A stretch of 5,634 nucleotides of DNA, taken from an uncultured Bacilli bacterium. GTDB taxonomy: Bacteria > Bacillota_I > Bacilli_A > RF39 > UBA660. The notes beneath the pieces were generated by a model. It was given only the letters and a program-made list of their open reading frames with translations. It did not search any database and was not told the origin of the DNA. The stretch lies in NCBI GenBank assembly GCA_910589335.1, contig CAJUTW010000002.1, forward strand, positions 59,880 through 65,513, read 5' to 3'. Shown in pieces: positions 1-4,676 of this stretch (positions are counted from its first letter, which is position 1; each line of letters begins with the position of its first letter). A program made the translations under genes and the position numbers.

Positions 1-449
1 CAAGCCCCTTTAGAATGTTTGGCTAATTCTAAAATATCATAATATTGTTTTCGTACTTTTTCTATTGATTTTAAAGATGTCATATTTTTAGTAACAGTAA
101 TAGGTTTATCAGTTAATACATTTATATTGTTTTTTAAGGCAAATTCTAAATACATAAAATGACCTTTTGGCTCGGTTGAAATAATTAAATGGGTAATTTC
201 TAAAGTATTACAGACTGCTAAAAGATTAGAATATATCTCATTAGGTAAGTAATCATCATCTTTATGTAAATCATCTATGGTAAATATTCTTGTATTTTTA
301 AAACCATTTTCTTGTAAATAATTTTTAATTGTTTCTTTTTGAGAATTAAGATCAATCACTAGGGCTAGATTTACTTTGTGTTTTTTAAAGTAAGGTAAGT
401 AAATTCTTTTTGAATGGGGTCCTATACCAACTAAGGCAACATTTTTCAT
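1..449 (-). CDS. Gfo/Idh/MocA family NAD(P)-dependent oxidoreductase, N-terminal part (runs off left edge)
   Basis: Open frame from the ATG at 447-449 down to the window edge, giving 149 residues without a stop; the C-terminal part lies outside. The protein begins MKNVALVGIGPHSKRIYLP, a beta strand and glycine-rich turn typical of a Rossmann NAD(P)-binding fold, followed by an acidic end of strand 2 (VID at 31-33). Near residues 94-116, EPKGHFMYLEFALKNNINV leads into TDKPI, the place where this family has its EKP motif, whose lysine is known to act near the nicotinamide. Such enzymes oxidise or reduce sugars, inositols or related compounds; the substrate cannot be told because the C-terminal domain is missing. 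The start is fixed by AAAGGAGG at 458-465, eight bases upstream. A TATAAT at 476-481 and the terminator at 528-562 make it a separate transcript from the Nudix gene. The family call is firm, the function open. Confidence 0.85.
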   Translation of the reverse strand, partial: MKNVALVGIGPHSKRIYLPYFKKHKVNLALVIDLNSQKETIKNYLQENGFKNTRIFTIDDLHKDDDYLPNEIYSNLLAVCNTLEITHLIISTEPKGHFMYLEFALKNNINVLTDKPITVTKNMTSLKSIEKVRKQYYDILELAKHSKGA

Positions 450-457
450 AGAATTTT

Positions 458-481
458 CCTCCTTTTGTGATGGCTATTATA
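458..481 (-). promoter_or_regulatory. -10 box and strong RBS of the oxidoreductase gene
   Basis: On the minus strand a perfect TATAAT lies at 481-476 and AAAGGAGG at 465-458, eight bases before the ATG at 449. No good -35 is found at the standard distance; the best is TTTCAA at 504-499 with a 17-base spacer, a 3/6 match. A regulator may therefore help here, but nothing shows which one. Confidence 0.5.
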
Positions 482-527
482 TAGTAATTAGTCCCAACTT
501 GAAAGAGAAAAAAGTTAATTTGCTAAG

Positions 528-562
528 CAAAAAAAATAAGTGCTTTGCAAAAATGCAGAGCA
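528..562 (-). terminator. Intrinsic terminator after the Nudix gene
   Basis: Nine-base-pair stem with one G-U pair (TGCTCTGCA 562-554 against TGCAAAGCA 549-541 on the minus strand), a four-base loop at 550-553, then CTTATTTTTTTT at 540-529. It begins six bases after the Nudix stop codon, so it ends that transcript before the oxidoreductase gene. Confidence 0.85.
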
Positions 563-568
563 ACTAAT

Positions 569-1108
569 TTATTTCATATAATTTTCTTTATAATATTTTA
601 AAATTTCATAATCTCTACGAACGATAAATTTTGTATGGTAAACACTTTTATCACTATCATACATGGATGGCTTTAATTTATCTTCACAGTCTTTTATTAA
701 ATTCATAGCAGTTTCAATATCAAGCCATAATAGTTGTGATTCTTCGTTAATTTCTTGTTCTGTAAAATGAGTTTGCCCTAAATCTGTTACATCAGCAACA
801 TAAATATAAGAAATCTGTTTAAAATTATCTTGTGATTTAATTTCTTCAATAGTACCTAAGCATTCTCTTATTTTGATCTTACAACCAGTTTCTTCATAGA
901 CTTCCCTTTGAAAAGCAATAAGTGGATCTTCATCATTTTCAATACCACCACCAATTAACTTAAATTCATTTTTTAATTGTTTATTTAATATAGCAATTTT
1001 ATTATCTTTAAAAATGATTCCACGAGATGCATATCTTAATCTAGGGTTTTCTATGGAAATAGGATCAATATTAAAATCTTTATCTGTTATAACTTTTATA
1101 CAAACCAT
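569..1108 (-). CDS. Nudix hydrolase family protein (179 aa)
   Basis: The 179-residue product carries a complete Nudix box, G-x5-E-x7-REVYEETGC, at residues 54-76: G54, E60, R68, E69, E72 and E73 are all present. The glutamates of this motif are known to bind the metal ion that activates water for hydrolysis of a nucleoside diphosphate linked to another group. The strand before the box (RGIIFKDNKIAILNK, about 29-43) and the one after it (YIYVADVTD, 101-109) fit the Nudix fold, and the length is normal for a single-domain enzyme. The substrate cannot be read from the sequence. The ATG at 1106-1108 is preceded by GGAGG at 1115-1119 with six bases between. Own promoter upstream and own strong terminator downstream suggest a monocistronic gene. 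It lies just after the LysR gene on the same strand, which does not prove regulation by it. Confidence 0.92.
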   Translation of the reverse strand: MVCIKVITDKDFNIDPISIENPRLRYASRGIIFKDNKIAILNKQLKNEFKLIGGGIENDEDPLIAFQREVYEETGCKIKIRECLGTIEEIKSQDNFKQISYIYVADVTDLGQTHFTEQEINEESQLLWLDIETAMNLIKDCEDKLKPSMYDSDKSVYHTKFIVRRDYEILKYYKENYMK

Positions 1109-1128
1109 ATACTGCCTCCATATAAACT

Positions 1129-1155
1129 ATTTTACCATAAATAAAAGACTGACAA
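1129..1155 (-). promoter_or_regulatory. Probable promoter of the Nudix gene
   Basis: On the minus strand, TTGTCA (1155-1150) and TAAAAT (1134-1129) are separated by 15 bases, a little short but near consensus in both boxes. The -35 lies just past the LysR stop codon and inside the hairpin that may terminate lysR transcription. Confidence 0.4.
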
Positions 1156-1170
1156 AACTATCAATCTTCT
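1141..1170 (-). terminator. Possible weak terminator of the LysR gene
   Basis: On the minus strand GATTGA (1166-1161) can pair with TCAGTC (1152-1147) around an eight-base loop, with one G-U pair. The stem extends by A/U pairs between AGAA (1170-1167) and TTTT (1146-1143), and ATTTATGG follows. The stop codon TGA lies inside the stem. Stability is modest and the U-tract is partly used in the stem. Confidence 0.35.
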
Positions 1171-2045
1171 AAAACTGTTGTTACAAAATCACGAGCAACA
1201 TGATTAATTGTTCTTTTTGGGTATATAATACCAATAGGGTTTTTTGGCATTTCTTCCTTTAATTCTATTTTGGCTAAATTATATTCTTCTAACTCATCTT
1301 CTATAAAATAACCAATAAAATTATTTGCTTTAATATAATCAGCCATTAGTTTACTATCTGGCATTAAATGTTGGGGTTTAATTTCTATATTTTTACTTTG
1401 TAATATTTCATCCAACATTTGCCTTCTACGAGAACTACCAGAAATAACTAAAGTATAACTAGATAGATTTTTTAATGTGTGAATTTTATCTTTAATTTTT
1501 TCATAATAATTTTTAGAACAAGCAAAGCAAGTATTATATTGTGATATAGGTTGAATTTCTAAATCAAATTTTTCACTATAATTTATATGGGGTAAATAAT
1601 CTATCAAAATATCTATTTTATGATTCATTAAATAGTCATTAAGGTTAGTAGCACTATCAGTAAAAATATGAATTTTAACATTAGGGTATTTTTCTGTAAA
1701 TTTAGTTAAATATTTTTCTAGTACAAAATCAGCAATATTTCTTGTTGTACCAATAGTTAAGGTAACTTCCAAATTATCAGATAAATCATCTGCAGTAAAA
1801 ATATCTATTTTACTAAAAAGTTCATCTAGTTTTTTATATAGTCTTTCACCATCAAGTGTTAATTCAAAACCCTTATTGGTAGTTTTTGTTAATTTTAAAT
1901 TTAATATTTCTTCTAATTTTGCAACACTTCTACTTAGACTAGAAGAAGATATATTGTGTTTTCTACTTGCCTCTGAAAAACTACTTTCTTTAGCAGATAA
2001 ATAGAAATCACTATAATACATAAAATTACTTCTTAAATCATACAT
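1161..2045 (-). CDS. LysR-type transcriptional regulator (294 aa from ATG 2045)
   Basis: The N-terminus has the LysR winged helix-turn-helix (about residues 9-67): SSFSEASRKHNISSSSLSRS, then VAKLEEILNLKL and a wing ending in GFELTLDGE, matching the family pattern SF..AA..L..SQ..LSR.I..LE..LG..LF.R......LT..G. The usual LF.R is LTKT here. From about residue 85 on (VTLTIGTTRNIADF, then KYLTKFTEKYPNVKIHIF) it resembles the periplasmic-binding-protein-like effector domain that binds an unknown small molecule. Length is normal. The frame is open up to a GTG at 2061-2063, but the only RBS-like stretch, GGGGTGG at 2060-2066, overlaps that codon. The ATG at 2043-2045 gives the most typical N-terminus; a GTG at 2052-2054 has better spacing to GGGGTGG (five bases) and is a real alternative. 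The target genes are not known; the downstream Nudix gene is one candidate. Confidence 0.9.
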   Translation of the reverse strand: MYDLRSNFMYYSDFYLSAKESSFSEASRKHNISSSSLSRSVAKLEEILNLKLTKTTNKGFELTLDGERLYKKLDELFSKIDIFTADDLSDNLEVTLTIGTTRNIADFVLEKYLTKFTEKYPNVKIHIFTDSATNLNDYLMNHKIDILIDYLPHINYSEKFDLEIQPISQYNTCFACSKNYYEKIKDKIHTLKNLSSYTLVISGSSRRRQMLDEILQSKNIEIKPQHLMPDSKLMADYIKANNFIGYFIEDELEEYNLAKIELKEEMPKNPIGIIYPKRTINHVARDFVTTVLED

Positions 2046-2081
2046 TTCAAACACAAATACCACCCCAAGAAATTGCTTTAT

Positions 2082-2110
2082 ATACTACAACAAAAAAAGG
2101 AAAAAGTCAA
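2082..2110 (-). promoter_or_regulatory. Promoter of the LysR gene
   Basis: TTGACT (2110-2105) and TAGTAT (2087-2082) on the minus strand are spaced by exactly 17 bases; the -35 matches consensus at five of six positions, the -10 at four. The predicted RNA start near 2075 leaves a leader of about 30 bases. The -35 box is the loop of the hairpin that seems to end the preceding operon. Confidence 0.5.
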
Positions 2111-2117
2111 TTCCCTT
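2092..2117 (-). terminator. Probable terminator of the small membrane operon
   Basis: On the minus strand AAGGGAA (2117-2111, starting inside the TAA stop) pairs with TTTCCTT (2103-2097), a seven-base-pair stem with one G-U pair and a seven-base loop, followed by TTTTT (2096-2092). It is modest, but well placed directly at the stop codon. Confidence 0.5.
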
Positions 2118-2391
2118 AGTCAAATTCATCTTCTTTATTGTCTTTTTTAAATTTAGTATAAATAACTCTTTCATAAAAAGAATCATCTATATCATAACCT
2201 TTAAAGTCATTTTCTTGTTCCCCAATTAAATCATCTCTTAAATCATTTATTAGATTAACTATTTTATTACCTAATTCTTTAGGATACATAGAAAAAAATT
2301 GTTGATATAAAGCACCTAAAGTATGATATGTAACTAAAACTGATTCATTGACTTTATATTCTTTTGTTACAGTGTCTGCAGTATTATCCAT
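2116..2391 (-). CDS. Small acidic protein of unknown function (91 aa), second gene of the divergent operon
   Basis: I do not recognise this family. The 91-residue product has no membrane segment or signal peptide and should be cytoplasmic. Its central part (about 17-58, with LGALYQQFFSMYPKEL and NKIVNLINDLRDDL) looks mostly helical. The C-terminal third is rich in D, E and K and ends KKDNKEDEFD. The start ATG at 2389-2391 has AAGGAG at 2398-2403, seven bases or less upstream, and this RBS begins in the TAA stop of the preceding gene. Only ten bases therefore part the two genes, and they should be co-transcribed and probably translated together. A partner role for the two-helix membrane protein is a guess from this coupling. 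No motif for an enzyme or DNA binding is visible. Confidence 0.8.
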   Translation of the reverse strand: MDNTADTVTKEYKVNESVLVTYHTLGALYQQFFSMYPKELGNKIVNLINDLRDDLIGEQENDFKGYDIDDSFYERVIYTKFKKDNKEDEFD

Positions 2392-2401
2392 GAAGATCTC
2401 C

Positions 2402-2716
2402 TTAAAATATTCTCATAAAATTATTAAAACGATTAAATAATCTATTCATAGTTTTGTACTTATTTAATTTATTAACAATTACACCAAAGATTATTAAATC
2501 AAATACAGTAAATACTACCATAATATTATTTACGAATCCTAAACTAGTTACTGTTAAAGCCATATCATAAGGTATTCCCATATTGTCTGCCCATGATATT
2601 CCTAAAGAATGATTATAAGCAATTAGACAACATAAAAGTGCTCCACATATAAATATGATAATAGTTTTTATAATAGTAGTACATACTATATATAGATAAT
2701 CATAAGTATCTAGCAT
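2402..2716 (-). CDS. Two-helix membrane protein of unknown function (104 aa), first gene of the divergent operon
   Basis: I do not recognise this family. Two long hydrophobic stretches, about residues 9-34 and 61-83, are clear membrane helices. The connecting loop (HSLGISWADNMGIPYD, 36-51) is polar, and the C-terminal tail (84-104, KLNKYKTMNRLFNRFNNF) is strongly basic. By the positive-inside rule the tail faces the cytoplasm, so both ends should be inside and the short loop outside. Cysteines at 12, 24, 29 and 30 lie in the first helix. The size and layout recall holins and small membrane toxins, but no such family is recognised. The ATG at 2714-2716 has GAGGTG at 2722-2727 with a five-base spacer. 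It starts an operon read away from the tandem XRE genes, whose repeated operator-like motif also lies in this operon's promoter. Confidence 0.8.
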   Translation of the reverse strand: MLDTYDYLYIVCTTIIKTIIIFICGALLCCLIAYNHSLGISWADNMGIPYDMALTVTSLGFVNNIMVVFTVFDLIIFGVIVNKLNKYKTMNRLFNRFNNFMRIF

Positions 2717-2758
2717 ATTTTCACCTCGTCTTCCTATAAAGTCTTGTACAACTATTCA

Positions 2759-2787
2759 ATCATACACTATTTTTTGCATAAAGTAAA
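2759..2787 (-). promoter_or_regulatory. Promoter of the divergent membrane operon
   Basis: TTTACT (2787-2782) and TATGAT (2764-2759) on the minus strand are separated by exactly 17 bases, matching consensus at four and five of six positions. The spacer holds TTATGCAAAA (2781-2772), close to TTGTGCAAAA seen upstream of the XRE promoters, so a repressor bound there would block polymerase. Confidence 0.55.
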
Positions 2788-2811
2788 CGATTTCCTTAAA
2801 CATTTGTGCAA

Positions 2812-2840
2812 AAGACATTTATTTAACACTTGTATAAAAT
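2812..2840 (+). promoter_or_regulatory. Promoter of the first XRE gene
   Basis: AAGACA (2812-2817) and TAAAAT (2835-2840) are 17 bases apart; the overlapping TATAAA at 2833-2838 is an alternative -10. Both boxes are conserved in unit 2. One operator-like site lies on the upstream edge of the -35 and another covers the -10, which suggests autorepression. Confidence 0.5.
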
Positions 2841-2868
2841 AAATGCAGAGTTGGAGGTAAGAAAATCT

Positions 2869-3153
2869 ATGGATATGAACAGTAAAAAAATACTTTCTAT
2901 GAATTTAAAATATTATAGAGAACAATACAACTTATCTCAAGAAAAGTTTGCTGAAAAAGTGGGTAGTAATTTAGTCTATATTAATCAACTTGAAAATTGT
3001 AGAAGAAAACCAACTACTGATATGTTAGACAAAATTGCTGATGGGATGAATAAAAACATTGATCCAAAATTAAAAATGACTAGTTCCAAATTATTAGAAT
3101 ATGATTCTAGCCATAAGACAAATTTTACTAGAGTAGATGAGAAGAAAAAATAA
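2869..3153 (+). CDS. XRE/Cro-type helix-turn-helix regulator, copy 1 (94 aa)
   Basis: Residues about 10-60 form an XRE-type helix-turn-helix: LKYYREQYNLSQEKFAEKVG holds helix 1 and the first helix of the motif (S23-V31), and NLVYINQLENCRRKP (34-48) is the recognition helix followed by the usual P-T-x-x-x-L-x-K-I-A helix. No enzymatic or sensor domain follows, only a polar tail of about 30 residues ending DEKKK. Such proteins bind DNA as dimers, commonly as repressors or antitoxin-like regulators. The frame is open upstream to a TTG at 2830, but that codon lies in the -10 region. The ATG at 2869-2871 with GGAGGT at 2853-2858, ten bases before it, is the likely start; the ATG at 2875 is less well placed. 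The gene has its own promoter and terminator and is followed at once by a near-identical copy. Confidence 0.9.
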   Translation: MDMNSKKILSMNLKYYREQYNLSQEKFAEKVGSNLVYINQLENCRRKPTTDMLDKIADGMNKNIDPKLKMTSSKLLEYDSSHKTNFTRVDEKKK

Positions 3154-3183
3154 CCTAAACTTTGACTAGGTTATTTTATTTTA
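3151..3183 (+). terminator. Intrinsic terminator of XRE copy 1
   Basis: TAACCTA (3151-3157, whose first three bases are the stop codon) pairs perfectly with TAGGTTA (3167-3173) over a nine-base loop, followed by TTTTATTTTA. The A-run before the stem could let it act on the other strand too. Confidence 0.85.
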
Positions 3184-3198
3184 TCCCTATTCCATAAA

Positions 3199-3238
3199 CA
3201 CTTGTGCAAAAGACTTTACTTTAACACTTATATAAAAT
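3199..3238 (+). promoter_or_regulatory. Promoter and operator-like sites of the second XRE gene
   Basis: AAGACT (3210-3215) and TAAAAT (3233-3238) keep the 17-base spacing of copy 1. TTGTGCAAAA at 3202-3211 and TTATATAAAA at 3228-3237 repeat the copy 1 sites with the same 26-base spacing. The conserved layout suggests that both genes are controlled in the same way. Confidence 0.5.
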
Positions 3239-3262
3239 AAATAAGGAAATGGGGAGATAGGA

Positions 3263-3550
3263 ATGATATTTATGTCTAGTAAAAAAATACTTTCTATGAA
3301 CTTAAAATATTACAGATCTCAATACAACTTATCTCAAGAAAAATTTGCTGAAAAAGTGGGTAGTAATTTAGTCTATATTAATCAACTTGAAAATTGTAGA
3401 AGAAAACCAACTACTGATATGTTAGACAAAATTGCTGATGGGATGAATAAAAACATTGATCCTAAATTAAAAATGACTAGTTCTAAATTATTAGAGTATA
3501 ATCCTAGCCATAAAACAAATTTTACTAGAGTAGATGAGAAGAAAAAATAA
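3263..3550 (+). CDS. XRE/Cro-type helix-turn-helix regulator, copy 2 (95 aa)
   Basis: Same protein as copy 1 with the whole DNA-binding region from the first motif helix to the end of the recognition helix unchanged, so it should bind the same operators. Differences are the N-terminus (MIFMSSKK against MDMNSKK), E18 changed to S (GAA to TCT, three base changes in one codon), and D-S changed to N-P in the tail. The other base changes in the aligned part are silent. The ATG at 3263-3265 has GGGGAG at 3251-3256 six bases upstream; the ATG at 3272 is a possible second start. The gene is intact, so both copies are probably functional and may form heterodimers. It converges on the membrane-protein gene at 3613. 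Confidence 0.9.
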   Translation: MIFMSSKKILSMNLKYYRSQYNLSQEKFAEKVGSNLVYINQLENCRRKPTTDMLDKIADGMNKNIDPKLKMTSSKLLEYNPSHKTNFTRVDEKKK

Positions 3551-3579
3551 CCTAAATTTTGACTAGGTTATTTTTTTTG
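3539..3579. terminator. Bidirectional intrinsic terminator between XRE copy 2 and the minus-strand operon
   Basis: TAACCTA (3548-3554) pairs with TAGGTTA (3564-3570) over a nine-base loop. Eight T residues follow on the plus strand (3571-3578), and GAAGAAAAAA precedes the stem, which reads TTTTTTCTTC after it on the minus strand. It can therefore stop both the XRE transcript and the convergent operon whose last stop is at 3613. Confidence 0.85.
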
Positions 3580-3612
3580 ATCCCTTTTATCTCTTCGACA
3601 TATTATAATTTA

Positions 3613-3999
3613 TTATTTAAATCTAAAACCTAAATGTCCATTTTTGCTAAGATAGTTAGGAAGATTATAGTTAGCATTATCTAAAGAAAAACTAACTTTA
3701 TCTTCTTTGCAATAAATTGTATAATCTTCTCCATCTGGGAATCTATAAATTACTTCTATTCTCTTTATATTTTTATAACAAACATTTAGATCTATATTAT
3801 CTTTCAAGTAAAACATATTTTCTTCTTGTTCTTGTAGCAAATTTATAATTTTTTCTTTGTTGGAATTATTTATATTCAAATAGGTGTAATCTTGAACTTT
3901 TCCTAAAAACAATAATATACCCAAAATTATAAGTAATAATAACATAAAAGTTAGTATTACTAGCATTATTAAAAATATCTTTAATATCTTTTTTTTCAT
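3613..3999 (-). CDS. Membrane-anchored protein of unknown function (128 aa)
   Basis: I do not recognise this family. A basic start (MKKKILK) leads into a single, very hydrophobic helix at about residues 9-33. A soluble domain of about 95 residues follows, which by the positive-inside rule should lie outside the cell. There is no lipobox cysteine, so it is anchored by an uncleaved helix rather than as a lipoprotein. The domain has only two cysteines, C74 and C97, flanking a strand-like stretch (IKRIEVIYRFPDGEDYTIYC), which could form a disulfide. The start ATG at 3997-3999 has AAGGAA at 4006-4011 with a six-base spacer. The RBS begins within the TAA stop of the preceding gene, so the two genes are almost certainly coupled. 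It is the last gene before the bidirectional terminator. Confidence 0.8.
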   Translation of the reverse strand: MKKKILKIFLIMLVILTFMLLLLIILGILLFLGKVQDYTYLNINNSNKEKIINLLQEQEENMFYLKDNIDLNVCYKNIKRIEVIYRFPDGEDYTIYCKEDKVSFSLDNANYNLPNYLSKNGHLGFRFK

Positions 4000-4009
4000 A
4001 ATAAATTCC

Positions 4010-4582
4010 TTAATAATATATACAATTTTTATCTTTAAATGAGCATTTTACATTAGGGTTATCTTTAACTGTATTATCTACTTTAAATGGAGATGATAAG
4101 TAGATGTTTTCATCATCAACTTTATCTATACCAATATGTAATTGACTAATGTTAGGTGTATTTTTGAAATTAAAACTTATAGTTTCTTTTTCAACACTAA
4201 AATCATTTATTAAATACTTATCTATAATTCCCTCTTTACCAATGCAATGTATATAAATTACATTATCTTTTACATATAAATTAGATCCATTATCAACTGT
4301 ATCACATTTTTTTATATTCTCTAAAACATAATAGGTGTCATTATTTTTTAATAATATATTAAGATGACTCCAAGAACTTGAATCATCGTAATATCTTGAA
4401 ATAACATAATTTTTGTTATCATATTCTAAATTTTTTATGGTTGTTTCATTAGCAACAAATATATATTTTTCTAAACTAGATAACGAATTTTTATAATCTA
4501 AAGATTTAATAAATTGATACATTATAAAACTAAATAATGGAATCAATATTGTTCCTGAAATTATTAAAATCCTTTTTTTCAT
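4010..4582 (-). CDS. Membrane-anchored extracytoplasmic protein of unknown function (190 aa)
   Basis: I do not recognise this family. MKKRIL followed by a hydrophobic helix at about 5-24 gives an uncleaved N-terminal anchor, with residues 25-190 outside the cell. The outer part looks rich in beta strands, with repeated short strand patterns (NLYVKDNVIYIHC, DENIYLSSPF) that recall surface or beta-propeller-like domains, but no motif is firm. There are four cysteines, C93, C113, C180 and C187, enough for two disulfides. The ATG at 4580-4582 has GAGG at 4590-4593 seven bases upstream. It begins like the next gene product (MKK[K/R]IL plus helix) and is parted from it by only ten bases, so the two may work together at the cell surface. 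An extended -10 promoter lies just upstream. Confidence 0.8.
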   Translation of the reverse strand: MKKRILIISGTILIPLFSFIMYQFIKSLDYKNSLSSLEKYIFVANETTIKNLEYDNKNYVISRYYDDSSSWSHLNILLKNNDTYYVLENIKKCDTVDNGSNLYVKDNVIYIHCIGKEGIIDKYLINDFSVEKETISFNFKNTPNISQLHIGIDKVDDENIYLSSPFKVDNTVKDNPNVKCSFKDKNCIYY

Positions 4583-4625
4583 AATTCATCCTCACTTTTA
4601 AACTTACTATTTTTCTGTTAGATAT

Positions 4626-4634
4626 ATTATAACA
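4626..4634 (-). promoter_or_regulatory. Extended -10 promoter of the two membrane-anchored protein genes
   Basis: On the minus strand the sequence TGTTATAAT (4634-4626) is a perfect extended -10 element (TG-n-TATAAT). No good -35 is present, as is common for this class. A 6-bp inverted repeat (TTAACT-N14-AGTTAA, 4639-4664) lies immediately upstream, where a regulator could bind. Confidence 0.6.
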
Positions 4635-4676
4635 TTTTTTAACTTTTATTTATATAGTAGTTAATGAAAAAAAGAA

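Larger units (their letters stand above)
2742..2841. promoter_or_regulatory. Divergent control region with repeated operator-like motif TTRTRYAAAA
   Basis: Four related ten-base sites lie between the membrane operon and the first XRE gene: TTGTGCAAAA at 2804-2813 and TTGTATAAAA at 2830-2839 on the plus strand, and TTATGCAAAA at 2781-2772 and TTGTACAAGA at 2751-2742 on the minus strand. The plus-strand pair is spaced 26 bases start to start; the minus-strand pair about 30. The same pair, again 26 bases apart, recurs before the second XRE gene (3202-3211 and 3228-3237). Several sites are near-palindromes (TTTG-TG-CAAA, TTGTACAA), as expected of XRE operators. The sites and spacing are seen; binding by the XRE proteins is inference. 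Confidence 0.5.
2794..3188 (+). repeat. Tandem direct repeat, unit 1 (promoter + XRE gene + terminator)
   Basis: This unit matches 3192-3585 over its whole length at an offset of 397-398 bases, from the operator-like sites through the coding region to the terminator and the ATCCCT after it. Within the aligned coding part (2881-3150 against 3278-3547) I count 12 differences in 270 bases, about 96% identity, with an identical run of 119 bases (2947-3065). Only the leader around the RBS and first codons is poorly conserved. Confidence 0.92.
3192..3585 (+). repeat. Tandem direct repeat, unit 2
   Basis: Second unit of the duplication, starting three bases after the end of unit 1. It holds the same order of operator-like sites, promoter, XRE gene and terminator. 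Confidence 0.92.

Noticed and set aside
519..531. Small inverted repeat TTTGC-TAA-GCAAA next to the Nudix terminator.
   Set aside because: Five-base arms, three-base loop, in an A/T-rich T-tract region; probably chance.
2402..2716. Calling the two-helix protein a holin or toxin.
   Set aside because: Only size and topology agree; no family motif and no neighbouring lysis gene or recognised antitoxin gene.
2830..2868. Longer XRE copy 1 beginning at TTG 2830 (107 aa).
   Set aside because: The TTG lies inside the conserved -10/operator region and has no RBS; unit 2 has no matching extension, and the ATG at 2869 has GGAGGT before it.
2794..3585. CRISPR or short-repeat array.
   Set aside because: Only two units of about 395 bp with coding content and no spacers; it is a gene duplication.
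2794..3585. Composite mobile element or IS flanked by repeats.
   Set aside because: No transposase or integrase and no terminal inverted repeats at the unit ends; the repeats are the genes themselves.
4639..4664. Hairpin TTAACT/AGTTAA as a terminator after the 90-aa gene.
   Set aside because: Six A/T-rich pairs, a 14-base loop and no T-tract after it on either strand.
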